The translations under genes and the position numbers were made by a program. A stretch of DNA of 64,000 nt from Humulus lupulus (lineage: Eukaryota > Streptophyta > Magnoliopsida > Rosales > Cannabaceae). The first letter of the stretch is position 1, and each line of letters starts with the position of its first letter. Shown piece after piece: positions 1 through 10,700 of this stretch. Location of the stretch: positions 115,843,061-115,907,060 of the forward strand of contig NC_084801.1 in assembly GCF_963169125.1 (NCBI RefSeq), in the 5' to 3' direction. Under the pieces are notes generated by a model. It searched no databases and was not told where the DNA came from. It worked only from the letters and a program-made list of their open reading frames with translations.

Positions 1-1232
1 GTCTCTTCGGGTGTGACCTCATCTAATGGTTTCGGGGTGGTTGGTGGTGACTCCATTTGAGGGCTGCCCTCCTCCTCGTCCATCAACAAAATCATCTGCA
101 AGAATTTCTGCTCACACTCATGCCCTCTATTCCACTTCTTTTCACATTTGAAACACAGTCCTCTTGCCTTTCTATCTTGATATTCTGCCTCGGTAATCCT
201 TCTCGTGTGCTGGCTCTTCATGTGAGCTGCTGTAGTGTTCGGTATCGTCGTGGAAGCCGATACAATGGAGGAGTTGGAGTTGAAAGTCGATGGTGGTTTA
301 GGAGTCCAACCCGAGATGGAGGATCGGGTTGGGACGATAGGGCTCAAAGGCTGTTTGTGAAAAACTGAACGGGTTGTTGTCGCCGGCCCACATAGCATCT
401 GATGGCCTTCTTCCACTCTTTCAGCCACGTCCATCACTTGGGCCAAGCCCAATGGCTTAAGGATGTGAATAGCACTCTTAATCTCCTCTTTCAGCCCTTT
501 GATAAAAGTCCCTTCCAAAATATGTTCTGGGGTATCGGATACCCGAGAAGCCAGCCCTTCCCAACGCAGCCTATACTCCTTCACTGTCGATTCCTGCTTC
601 ACCGACAAAAATTCTTCAGATATCGATCCTACTAGCTGAGCACGAAAACGAGAGAGAAGCAGAGTCTTGAGAGTTGCCCACGATGTAATTGGTCTTCGAC
701 GATGCTCCCACTGAAACCATGTTAACGCGTCTCCTTCTAGGCCGATGATGGCCGTCTCGAGCATGTGGGTTTCGGACATGCGGGATAGCAGGAAGTATCG
801 TTCAGCTCTGTATATCCAGCCTTCGGGGTTGTCACCGGAAAACAACGGTAGTTCCATTCTTGGTGGCCGATATTCACGATTACTCCAAGGACCAGAGGAG
901 AAAGTTTCGTATGGTTCCGAATGTGGGATCTGTGTTGCTCGATCCTCCTGCAACCCAGTTGGCGGCCCGCCTGTCGCCGTATCCCCATCGACGACTCTCC
1001 GTGTCTGGTCGGCACTTACGGCGGAGGACTCGCTCACGTCTCGGCGGATGGGTTGGTTCATTTGGGCGACAATCATCTGTAAGGCTTTCTCCATGGCTGG
1101 CATGTGAGCTATCCCTTCCTTCAGTGACCCCAATTCTGCCCTAACCGCTGCTAGTTCCGACTGAACCTCCTGCTGGAGTTCTGAGAACTTGCTATCCAAA
1201 GTTTCCACCACCGCTTCTAGCTTCTTAGCCAT
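1..1232 (-). CDS. Ty3/gypsy gag polyprotein, N-terminal part, open at left edge
   Basis: From the ATG at 1232-1230 the minus strand is open for about 410 codons to the edge with no stop. The start lies 13 bp after the primer-binding site, as expected for gag. Residues about 1-40 are a predicted coiled coil, MAKKLEAVVETLDSKFSELQ. A retrotransposon gag domain follows, with ALTWFQWEHRRR and typical Trp/Phe spacing. A zinc knuckle CFKCEKKWNRGHEC lies near residue 370, in the CX2CX7HXC form seen in many plant Ty3/gypsy gags. The protein would form the virus-like particle and bind element RNA. Frames on the opposite strand here are shadows. No frameshift is visible, so the copy may be young. Confidence 0.85.
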   Translation of the reverse strand, partial: MAKKLEAVVETLDSKFSELQQEVQSELAAVRAELGSLKEGIAHMPAMEKALQMIVAQMNQPIRRDVSESSAVSADQTRRVVDGDTATGGPPTGLQEDRATQIPHSEPYETFSSGPWSNREYRPPRMELPLFSGDNPEGWIYRAERYFLLSRMSETHMLETAIIGLEGDALTWFQWEHRRRPITSWATLKTLLLSRFRAQLVGSISEEFLSVKQESTVKEYRLRWEGLASRVSDTPEHILEGTFIKGLKEEIKSAIHILKPLGLAQVMDVAERVEEGHQMLCGPATTTRSVFHKQPLSPIVPTRSSISGWTPKPPSTFNSNSSIVSASTTIPNTTAAHMKSQHTRRITEAEYQDRKARGLCFKCEKKWNRGHECEQKFLQMILLMDEEEGSPQMESPPTTPKPLDEVTPEE

Positions 1233-1244
1233 GATGGATCGGAT

Positions 1245-1256
1245 GCTCTGATACCA
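1245..1256 (-). other. Primer-binding site (initiator Met-tRNA) of element K
   Basis: The minus strand reads TGGTATCAGAGC, the usual complement of the 3' end of plant initiator methionine tRNA. It lies 2 bp inside the LTR, which ends in CA at 1259. Confidence 0.9.
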
Positions 1257-1258
1257 AT

Positions 1259-1643
1259 TGATAGGGTAATCCTGCCAAATTGGTTATTTCACAGAGCACA
1301 ATAACAGATATCCAGTAGACAAGAGAGAGAAGAACATGGAAAATTGATATTTAACAGGATGTCCGAGAGCTTTTATCTCTCCAAGAAATAATACTCAGCT
1401 ATTCCATACATCAATAAAAGACCAACTTAGTATTTATTCTACTACTTCTGAGGAGTATACAACATACTCTATTCCCTCCCATAGGCTAACACAGCTCAAC
1501 TACCCGATTCCCACTACTAAACCCCTGCTGTCATACTTGTTGCTGACTTGTCTTTCTCTGGTTGGTTTCCTCTCTTCCGAGCGTACACATAGGTCAAAGG
1601 TGGCCTATCATTGATCTGCTGACCAAATTATTTATTCCAACCA
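1259..1643 (-). repeat. 5' LTR of element K, about 385 bp
   Basis: The inner end is fixed by CA next to the primer-binding site. The outer end should start with TG on the minus strand, and candidates lie at 1638 or 1643. The right flank, from 1644, already looks like intron sequence of the RCC1 gene, with a T-rich tract. Confidence 0.7.
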
Positions 1644-1891
1644 TGGTGAAGGCTCTTTTTTTTTTCTTTCTACAAATTGTGTTTGAGACTTAAGTACTCT
1701 GCTGCTTTTCAGGTAAATTGTACTTGTTGCAACTTGATTGATATTTTTGTGGCTAAGCTATATATGATTTAGTCATATGCATTGGAGATAACAAAGAAAG
1801 ATAAAATTCTTTCTTTTTCTTTTTTTTTTTAAATAAGGGTTAGAGATGATTTTCTGGTTGTTTTATGATCTGTTCTTAATTCTAATGGCAG

Positions 1892-3539
1892 ATGATGGAT
1901 CAATTTGGTCATGGGGCTACAATCTCTGTATCCTTCAATAGTGGAAGTATTTTATTATTCATGGAAAGTGCATTGCCAGTTTTTCTTTGTATTAATATCT
2001 TGCCTTGCTTGTTTATTCATATCTTACATCCTTGACTACTAAATGGATGGCCAACTTGGTTCCGATGGAGAGAACTCCGCTGTTCCCTGCTTAGTGGAGC
2101 AGTTTCTCAAGCCAGAAACGAAGAGTAATTCCTCACTTAAGGTTTTGACAAAATAAATTGTATTGCTTTGACATTCAAAAGAACCTAAAGGAAAACAAAA
2201 AACTAATAAAACTTATCTGCTTTCCTTATTTTGACATTTTTTTTTATCTCAGATATCTTATATCAAAGCTGGAGGAATGATGTCTTTAGCGATTGATAAT
2301 CAAGGAGGTGTCTGGATATGGGGAAATTATCCACAGCAAAGTAGTAGCCCCGAAGAGGGTTTATCTTTTATGAGCACTTTCACTCCAAGTCCTGTAAAGG
2401 ATTTACTCGGCCACACAGTTGTGAAGGTGGCATGTGGAACCGAGCATATTGTGGCGCTAGTTAGTACTGGAAAAGCAAATAAAGGAGACGATGTTCTATG
2501 TTACTCTTGGGGCAGCAACAAACACGGCCAGTTAGGCCTGGGGGACACACAGAGAAGGCATCACCCCGAAATCGTGGAAACATTTAACCAAAATTCCCCT
2601 TGGGAAATTTATGAGGTGGCATGCGGGTCTTTACACACAGCTTTGCTAGCTCGCAAGAAGCCACCAAGCGACACGCATGAAAGTACATGTTGGACATTTG
2701 GCCTCGGTGAAAATGGTCAACTTGGGCATGGAACCACAAAAAATGCCGTATCCCCTCAACAGGTCAAAGGATTACCTGATTCTTTAGCTCTAATCTCAGT
2801 TGACTGCGGTTTGTTTCATACCAGTGTTCTTTCATCTTCTGGAGAAGCATGGTCATGGGGAATGGAAAGGGGTCTTGGCCTATGCCCAGGTGCAAGAGTA
2901 AGTGCGGTTTCTGGGGATGCTGTTTTGCCCTTACTGATTTCATGTAGTGAACAAAATGCTAAATTTGACAAGCCAGTTCAAGTTGCTTGTGGAGCAGCTC
3001 ATACTGTTCTTGTAGCAAATGATGGGTATAAGATGTGGTCTTGGGGCAGGGGAAGGAGTGGGGTTCTCGGAAATGGAAAGACAGATGATTGTCTCTCTCC
3101 AACGCCGGTTTTGTGGCCTGAAGTAACAGAGGGTGACAAGCAAGTGGAAACAAAGACTGACAATGAAGAAGTCAAAACTGAGGAAAAAGATTCTAAACAA
3201 GTTGCTGAAACTGATGAAAACTTGCCTTCAGCTATGGAGAAGATGAAAGTTCTCGAGTCGAGACTCTCAACAATGGAACAGTATGCTAGCATACTTCATG
3301 GTTCAATTTTCGGGAAACCGTTTGAAGAGAGAGATATACCAATCTCATTGCAGTATTCAGGCACTTTTGACGTTGCGAAGGAATGGGAGAACATGTTAGA
3401 GTTAGCAGACCGAGCTAAGCTGGTGAGATTGGAGATGTTCTACCGAAACATGCTTGCGGGCGTTAAGGATCAGCTGATGAAGAAAAGGATCCAGGAGGTT
3501 ATGAAGGAATGTCTTAATCCTTCAGCCAGGGGAAACTAA
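1892..3539 (+). CDS. RCC1-repeat family protein, C-terminal exons
   Basis: RCC1 repeats form a seven-bladed propeller that often acts as a guanine-exchange or chromatin-binding platform; the partner of this protein is not evident. Three exons are visible: 1892-about 1927 (DDGSIWSWGYNL), about 2046-2141 (DGQLGSDGENS and onward) and 2253-3539, which ends in TAA. The last exon has further blades with SWGSNKHGQLGLGD, GLGENGQLGHG and WSWGRGRSGVLGNG. It then has a charged Glu/Lys linker and a short coiled coil (MEKMKVLESRLSTMEQY). The architecture resembles plant TCF1-like RCC1 proteins, which is a family-level guess. The first intron looks U12-type, and its 3' border with exon 2 is unresolved because an ATGG duplication disturbs the expected frame. 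The 5' exons lie beyond element K or are lost. Confidence 0.85.
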
Positions 3540-4326
3540 GGTGAAAAAAATAGGTGTAGAACAGTATGCATTGTGTTCCAAATCCAATGGGAATGCATGT
3601 AGTTGACAGTAGTTTCTTTCTGCTAAAAAGTATTTGGTGGTTTTTGGATGTTTTTCTTGATATGATTCACTTCCATAATAATAATACCAATAAGGACATT
3701 TCCTCTAAATAAGTGGAGCCTTGTAAGGTGGCTCGAATGACAGTTTGTAATAATATGGAGTGGTAATGCTATATTCAATAATATTTTTTATTTTTTGTTT
3801 CCAAAGAATTATAAACAACATAATTGTATATGATATTTCCCTTCTTTTTTTCTGCCCTCATTCTCACTGATTGGCCGCCTCAAACTCTCATTCGCATAAT
3901 ATACATATTGAATTAGTCTGTAATAGTGAGCATAAAATGTCGATGAGGTAACATGAGAATGGAGCTAATGTGAGAATAATACTAAGATAATGTTGAGTGA
4001 AAATCATGCAAACTAATAATATAATTATCCTCTATAAAATTATTAACCCCCCATAAAAAAAAAGACGATCATTTTGTCTATCCAATCATATTCTTAATAA
4101 TAAAGTTTACAGAGTGAAAGTTGACCAGAACAAATGTGTTTAGGAAAAAACAAAAACAAAGTATATGATAACCACAAACATAGTATATGCGCATGTGACA
4201 AGGAGTCACAACACAACCAAGGGTGACCCCTCAAAACAAAACATAGCAAATTATTAAAAGAAGAAAAATCTCATCAGCCCAACTGAGCTGAGGTATAGCA
4301 CTAGCAGCAGCGACCACCGAACAAAG
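3540..4326. other. 3' flank of the RCC1 gene and promoter region of the next gene
   Basis: This is AT-rich, non-coding DNA. It should hold the RCC1 3'-UTR (AATAATAATACC near 3677 and other polyA-like motifs) and the upstream region of the phosphatase-like gene. I see no ORF or repeat of note. Confidence 0.6.
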
Positions 4327-7018
4327 ATGGTTTTTTGTGGAATTCTGACCCCAACAACAGCAACCACTTATTTATGTTCAAGTTCCCATAGCAGACCTCA
4401 TAATAAGCAGCTCCAGTACCAGGCTCTTTCGTTTGTTAAACATAGGATTCACTGCTCAAATTCTAACCCAGATATGCCTCTAATCTCATCTGGTAACTTT
4501 ATCAATTTTCTCATTATGTTATTAAACTTCACAAAACACGAGTTTCCCTTGTGATGGGTTTTGCTTCAACATTTCAGAATTCTCACTCTACTCCATAATA
4601 TATAATATAAGCAATGGGTTTTTGTAACAGATGAACTACTACTTCAGAACAACATACCTCCCATGACTGGTGGTGCATTTGATTTCAAGAGAGCCACAAC
4701 ATCTCTTACCGATCAAATCATCTCTTCACCAAAGAGGGTTACACTTGTACGCCATGGACTTAGCACCTGGAATGAAGAGAGTAAAATTCAGGTAATGTAA
4801 TAATCTTCTCTTATGCTATAATCAAGTTTTGGTTCCCTTTTTTTTTAGTGGGACATGACCAATTATTTCTTTACCATGTAAGGTTTTCATTTGTATTTAT
4901 GTGTCAACTTATTTACATTATTAAAATAAATAGGAATGAAAACAGGTTTAAGAAATTAGGAGTTTTTGTGTGTTAGAGAAGTATATTAGGTATATGGTGA
5001 ACTAGCAATAGGCTTGAGTTACATGGCAGCTTTTAACTATTTTAGTGTTCAATGGGAGTGTTATTTCCAAATTGAGTTTGAGATATTTGTGGCATATAAA
5101 GGAAAGGCAATAAAATATTTATCTAAAATTATTTGAGACAATGACTTTTTCTTTAGAATTATTATCATATCATTGAACTTGCGGGTACTTATTAACTTGA
5201 CCATTATGACTATATAGAAGTTTTATTGTATAAGGTATATGAGGACCTAACCTAGCAAGAGGCTTGAGTCCATGGCTCCTAGCGATTTTAGTGTTCAATG
5301 AAAGTGTTAGTTCCAAATTTAGAGGATGAGATATTTGTGGGATAAAAGGTAAGGCAATGAAAATGATGGGGAAAAAAAATTATCTTTTTATACAACTTAA
5401 AGTTTTAATACTACTTTTGCAAACATCAAGTTGAAATCTTTACTTTTTAGATGTCTTTGTACGTATAGGGGAGCTCAAACATGTCTGTCCTAACAGATAG
5501 GGGAATCAATCAAGCAGAGAGGTGCAAAAAAGCCTTGGCCAATATCTATTTCGACGCCTGTTTCTCAAGTCCGATATCTCGAGCAAAGGTTAGAGAAGGT
5601 TGCTCAACTATGCAATTAGCCTATTATTAATACTTCCTGCTTTATGATATCTCTCACTCTCACTCTCACCTGTTCATGTTTTCTAATTTTTATGCAGTCC
5701 ACTGCTGAGATTATGTGGCAAGGGAGAAAAGAGCCATTGATTTATCTCGATTCACTTAAGGAGGCCCATTTGTTTTTCCTTGAAGGCATGAAAAATGGTC
5801 TGTTATGTTCTGTTCTGTCTTCTCTTGTTTAACTTTGTTGTTATTCATGCTTATATACTTAGTCAAGTTAATGCTTGTTTTATACCCTTGTAAGTCATAC
5901 ATTATGGAAAATCTTAACAAATTATACTCAGAATTTGGAGGCAGTGGATGCGAAGAAGATATATCCGAAAGAGTATAAAACATGGAGAGAGGATCCAGCT
6001 AGCTTTCATGTGAATGGAATTTACCCTTTAAGAGAAGTATGGAGAACAGCACGAGATGCTTGGAAGGAGATCTTGTTAACTCCTGTGAGCTTTTTTCCCC
6101 CCTGCTCTCTCTTCCATGTTTTATTTTGGAATTTTACCTTCAAGAAAACTATGGAGTGTTGCAAGAGATGCTTGGAAGAGAACTCGTTAACTTGTGAAAC
6201 CTTTCGCATTTATATTATGTCGAAAAATAATGTCATACTTAGAGCACTTCCATTGACTTCTTTAATACATCATCAAATTATTACTTTTCTATTTTATTCA
6301 CTTCAGTCACACACACACACCTATATATATATATAAAGGAATGATGAAAATTGAGGATAAAGGAGGAAAAAAATTAATTAAAAAAATTATAATTAAGAAT
6401 AGTTATTATGTAAATGTAGGGAGAATAGTGTAACAAAATGTAAAATATTTCTAAAATACAAGTTGTGATGAGTCCTTTTTTAAGACCATTTCTTTATATT
6501 TTGAATAGAAATCTAATTTAGTTCTTATCACAAACAGTATATTCTACTTTGGAAATGCTCAGTGCTGCTAGATATCAAGATATAGAATTTTCATGTATGC
6601 ATCTTGAATGACATGTGAAATATGACCCTTTTTTTCTTTAATAGGGGGATCAGTTCTTGATTGTCACTCACAAATCAATTTTGAGAGCATTGATCTGCAC
6701 GGCTTTGGGGCTAGGCCCAGAGAGGTAAGTATTGCTGCTCTATAAACTAAAATGTAATAAATAGTCTTAGTTATGAGTTTTAAAGTAAAAAATTTCTAGT
6801 ATTCCCTCCCAATAAATTGAAACTCTTTATATGTATAGTATCATGCATGGTCAAGAATAAATGGATGTAAAAAGTGAGGTTCATGGTTCAGGTTCCGTGC
6901 AACTGACGTGAATAATGGCGGAGTAACAGTATTCAAATTTAACACGAGAGGAGAAGCAATGCTTCAGTCATTGAATATGACTTCCCATATGTATAGTGAC
7001 CATGTCTATTTGATCTAA
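4327..7018 (+). CDS. Histidine-phosphatase (PGM-like) family protein, probably plastid; 2-carboxyarabinitol-1-phosphatase-like
   Basis: Seven exons join in frame with GT-AG introns: 4327-4492, 4631-4791, 5469-5588, 5698-5797, 5945-6084, 6645-6724 and 6892-7018, giving 297 residues. Exon 1 is Ser/Thr-rich and poor in acidic residues, like a chloroplast transit peptide. Exon 2 has the catalytic RHG motif (LVRHGLSTWNEES), exon 3 the phosphate-pocket segment FSSPISRAK, exon 4 a probable catalytic Glu in LKEAHLFFLEGMKN, and exon 6 the second catalytic His in IVTHKSILRAL. The pattern resembles plant CA1P phosphatase, which removes the Rubisco inhibitor carboxyarabinitol-1-phosphate. I recall those proteins as longer (near 480 residues), and no second domain is visible downstream. 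Another PGM-like phosphatase therefore remains possible. The splice model is inferred by eye. Confidence 0.82.
4985..5359 (+). repeat. Imperfect direct repeat of about 128 bp in intron 2
   Basis: Copies at 4985-5112 and 5232-5359 share the ordered blocks ggtatatg, gaggcttgag or taggcttgag, tttagtgttcaatg, agtgtta and gagatatttgtgg. They lie about 247 bp apart within intron 2 of the phosphatase-like gene and have no coding capacity. Confidence 0.75.
6145..6200 (+). repeat. Degenerate duplicate of the 3' end of exon 5 inside intron 5
   Basis: The segment matches 6033-6090, the end of exon 5 and its splice donor, including agatgcttgga and gttaact. It lies about 110 bp downstream in the following intron. 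The donor gtgagc has become gtgaaa, so it is unlikely to act as an exon. Confidence 0.75.
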
Positions 7019-7911
7019 AAACAACAAGAGGAATAAATGTCAGCCCTGCCTCTGCTACATAGGTACCTCAAACATTCAAAACTATGATCAGAGTTTGTAC
7101 TGTATGCTTTCGACTTTGCAGTTTCATTTTTTTTAAATGAATGGTTCAATTTTATTTGGAAGACAATAATTGTGGCATCTCAAACTTATTGAATTAGTTT
7201 ATAGCTTTAAACTCTTTTTTCAACTTCAAAAATATATGAAGCCAATGGTATCGAAAAGACTTGAAATAGATAATGGAAGAAAACTTGTCCAATATGTTTT
7301 ATGCATTTCTTGAAAACAGAATTTGATGAGCTGCTGGATGGATAAACTCACCAGCACCAAGAGCTAAGAAAGGAAAAACCAAATGATGAATGTGGCTGTC
7401 AAAGAGGTATTCTATTGCCACCTAATTCTGGTTACAATGCACACAAGCCCATATGTCATACACAACCATGATCTATAATGGTTTTGAAAGAGGTTTTGGA
7501 AGCAATTTTGTGTATAAAAACAGGAAAGGGAAACTTTTCTAGAGCAATTATCACCATATTCATCATCTATTCGCATATAACGGTTACATGAAAAGACTGT
7601 AAAGCCAAAGCGGTAATCATAGCTGGTTTGTAGTTATGGTGTTCAGCCAAAGATTCCTACACATAAAGTCGGTCTTACAAAATAAGATCTATTGCTGAGC
7701 TCTATTAGTTTGTGTAGAGCAGAAAACATTTGAATATTCTATATTGACTGTCGAGAATTGTTAATGGAAATTAACTATGGACAGTTTAAGTTTTTCCTAC
7801 TATATCTAGAGACAGTGTAATAAGGAAGATATTAGAGGACATATCTTGAATCAGGTTGAAAGAGTGGTCAGTTTTGCCTTTTTTCTGAGATGCCAACACT
7901 GAAGCAAAGCT
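7019..7911. other. Convergent intergenic region
   Basis: This holds the 3' flanks of the phosphatase-like gene (+) and the coiled-coil gene (-). It is AT-rich. I found no exon-like continuation of the phosphatase gene here. Confidence 0.6.
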
Positions 7912-9436
7912 TTAATCATCAGGTGGGAAATCCTCATCCGAGGCATTCTCAAAAAGGGAACCCAAAGTTTTCCTCAAAATGCTGAAAGTTTTGTCGTCCT
8001 GAATCCAAATAGGAATGCTAATTAGAACTGGCAGAAAGAGACCCAAATGGCTTGAGCTCAGAAAACCTGAAGTTTATGATTAGTAATTTAGTATATACCT
8101 GAGTTTTCCTTTTCAGAGACTCCTCCAATCGAGTAATTTTATCTCCGCAAGCTTTCTCATGTTCTGACATCATACTCTTTTCTTTCTTCCCTGATGTCAT
8201 TTATTTACAACAAGACTACTGTAATTACATTTCTCTACAAGGGAATGAAAAGAGTAGTGCCCTGTAAACTTACTCATTTGTTCATATCGCTTTAAAAGCC
8301 TTTCCTTCTCTTCTTCAAACTTGGAAATGATATCTGACACCAGAAAATGAATCTATTTACCTTATTATTGTCACTAATCTTACCCATATATCATGTTGGT
8401 AAGTAAGAAAATATAGAATAAGAATAAAAAAAATGTGGAACTAACTAATGTATTAGAACATGAGCCAGTACAATTTCAGAAACAAAATTTAAAGAGTTCA
8501 ATCCAAATCACATGTCCATTTTTTTGTCTCCGTAATCATTGAATGGAGAGCATATCATGTTATGAATTGAAACACCAAATGTGGAATTTAATTTAAATTT
8601 AAATAAGAGAGAATACCTTTCAACACCTGCAAATGGGTTGCTTTTTCCTTGCAAAATTGCTGATAAAGTGTTTGGAACTTGGAAGTTTCATTTTTCAAAC
8701 AGTTCTCAAACTACAAATACAAAAAACACGTGATCAAGAGGTCAAAAAAATTGCAATACACTAACAACAAATAATGAAATCGAAATTTTCATACTCAGAC
8801 CTCTTTTGAGCTCTTCGAAAGTGCTTTAGAAAAACCTTGTCTGTGGACATAACAACTATCTGAATCAAACTAGAAAAACACATTTCGACTTCAATGTGGA
8901 CATTATTTATAGATGATCATACCTATCTTTGTCAAATTTGGACTTCAATTCATCAATCATAGACTTAATCTCAGCAGCCACACTATCACCGCAATAAAAA
9001 ACTAACTAGCAAATTAGAAACCAGACCAGAATTTAATTCATAATCACGAATTAATTATTCGATCATATAGTGTGTTAAAAGATCGGAATAACCTTGAAAT
9101 GGTCTCTTCGTTCTTCTTCTGGCCATCCTTATGAGCTTTCTCTCTGATTTGTTGAAGCGCAGAAACGATGCCTTTGATATCGCTAAGTACAAACAATCAA
9201 AGAACCATTCCACAGATTCTCAATCTCAGATCTTCATTGAAAATTTGGAAGAAGAAAGAGAGAAAAAAAAAAAAAGGAAAAGAAGGAAGTTAGTGTATGG
9301 ATTAGAACCTGTCGAGGTCGAGGTCTAGATCAAGATCCTTGGGGGCTCGCTTTCTCTGATCGGATTTGGTGAGGTCCAGCTCCGGTTCCGGGCGGCGCTT
9401 CTTGGAGCTGGAGGTGGTGTTTTTGGCGGAGAACAT
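7912..9436 (-). CDS. Small coiled-coil protein, ASY4/ASY3-like meiotic axis candidate
   Basis: Eight minus-strand exons join in frame: 9436-9309, 9182-9093, 8982-8923, 8840-8801, 8710-8617, 8333-8274, 8190-8099 and 7998-7912. They give 216 residues with consistent phases and GT-AG introns. The N-terminus (MFSAKNTTSSSKKRRPEPEL) is basic, like a nuclear localisation signal. The rest is almost continuous heptad coiled coil, and the C-terminus is acidic (NASDEDFPPDD). The size, nuclear basic start and coiled coil fit plant ASY4, a small relative of the ASY3 C-terminus in the meiotic chromosome axis (about 212 residues in Arabidopsis, from memory). That assignment is an inference; another nuclear coiled-coil protein is possible. 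The exon structure is well supported. It converges on the phosphatase-like gene. Confidence 0.75.
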
Positions 9437-9755
9437 GGTTGAAGCTTCTCACTGGTTTTGGCGGGTAATGAAAGAAAGAAGAGAATTTTGAATAAATAAA
9501 TATTTCTATTTATATACTTTTTTTTAGAAAAAGAATATGAATAATGTGTTTTTCCTTAATTTTTAGGTAATTTTTAAAAAATATGGCATTTATATTATCA
9601 ATGTGTGCAAAAAATATGAGAATTATACATTTCTTAATTTGTATGGAAAAATTTATTAAAGAAAAATATGAGAAACACAATTAGTAGCTAACTAAAATAT
9701 GAAAGCTAAATTTAAACGAAAACACATTAGCCAACACAAGAGTACTATTGTCAAA
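9437..9755. other. Upstream region of the coiled-coil gene
   Basis: AT-rich non-coding DNA that should contain the promoter of the minus-strand gene starting at 9436. No distinct element is recognised. Confidence 0.5.
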
Positions 9756-10331
9756 TTAGCTTCCATTCTTCTCTCTCTCAAACCCTAGCCACACAAACCC
9801 ATTATCTCTCCAAAACCCAGCCGCATCATCCCCTCCAGCTTCGACCGGCGCAATCCCCTCCAGCTCTGGAGACCCCAACCGAACCCAACCGTTCGAGAGC
9901 CAAGCTTCGCCCGAGCCCCACCATCTGAACCCAGCTCCAAGCGTTTGAGACCCAACCGTTCGAGAGCCCAACTCCGCCCGAGCCCCACCCGTCCGAGACC
10001 CCAGCTTCGTTTGAGAGCCCCATTCAAGCGAGGGCCCAGGTGCGACACTACCATCTCCACGACAAACCACCTCTACCTTCGCCTGTGGTGTCAATGCACA
10101 CCTAAATCCAAAACGAAGGGACTCGCGTGCTGGGGATAAGGGGTTCTGGTGGTAGTCGGAGGCGAGGGAGAATGTGGTTCGTGGTTGGAGATGAAGGGAG
10201 GTGGCCTAGACACGAACCCAGGCGACGAAAAGGCAGGCAACGACTAGGGTTCTTAGTGAGGGAAGAGAAGAAGATGGGAGAGAAGGGAAATGGGGTGGTT
10301 TTGATATTTTTTTTTCTATCTTTAGATCTGT
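9756..10331. repeat. GC-rich block with internal repeats, probable transposon or leader fragment
   Basis: The block is far richer in GC than its flanks and begins with ctctctctcaaaccctagcc, typical of plant leaders. It contains two copies of ccaaccgttcgagagcc (near 9886 and 9952), each followed by a variant of cgcccgagccccacc, in units of about 64 bp. Short frames exist on both strands, but none matches a known protein. It could be a DNA-transposon fragment or the 5' exon of an unrecognised transcript. Confidence 0.45.
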
Positions 10332-10700
10332 GGTAACTGGTTACCTTCCCATTCTTTGTGTGTATATTTCTGGTGGTAACTGGTTACCTTTATGTTCTGA
10401 TGTGTGTGTATATATTTGGGTTCTTTAGGTAACTGGTTACATATGTTACTAAAATAATAGTTACTTCTTGTTCCTTTTTTAATGAAGTGTTCTTTCTATT
10501 TTTCCTTCAAATTTGATGTTTCTTTTCATATTTAATATGAGTAGCTCGTCACCCAACCTATGGTAACTGGTTACCCCTCATATAACAGAAAGTTACTCCT
10601 CTTAGGATAACTAGTTACCCCTCTCGGTACATATTATTTAACCTAGCTATATAATTTTTTTTTACATAACTGTCAAAGATCAATCAAGTATCTGGTTACC
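10332..10700. repeat. Cluster of GGTAACTGGTTACC near-palindromes
   Basis: The 14-mer GGTAACTGGTTACC is exact at 10332, 10375 and 10562. Near-copies lie at 10428 (last base changed), 10606 (gataactagttacc) and 10690 (half site). They are far more clustered than chance allows. Such clusters can be transposase-binding subterminal repeats or transcription-factor sites. Confidence 0.7.

Larger units (their letters stand above)
1..1643 (-). mobile_element. Ty3/gypsy retrotransposon, 5' end only (element K)
   Basis: Read on the minus strand, the stretch has an LTR (about 1643 to 1259), a primer-binding site for initiator Met-tRNA (1256 to 1245) and an open gag frame running off the left edge. Protease, RT and integrase would lie outside the window. 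The element sits immediately upstream of the first visible exon of an RCC1 gene in the opposite orientation, so it either interrupts an intron of that gene or removed its 5' part. The open gag suggests a fairly recent insertion. The outer LTR border is uncertain by about 5 bp, and the target duplication cannot be checked because the other end is missing. Confidence 0.85.

Noticed and set aside
737..1144. Overlapping short ORFs on both strands
   Set aside because: They are shadows of the minus-strand gag frame of element K.
2940..3292. Three minus-strand ORFs
   Set aside because: They lie opposite the last RCC1 exon and have no recognisable motif.
9131..9328. Plus-strand 65-residue ORF
   Set aside because: It is antisense to exons 1-2 of the coiled-coil gene; its basic run comes from an A-rich intron.
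9756..10336. Possible proline/arginine- or glycine/tryptophan-rich proteins
   Set aside because: Frames on both strands reflect low-complexity GC repeats; no start context or homology is evident.
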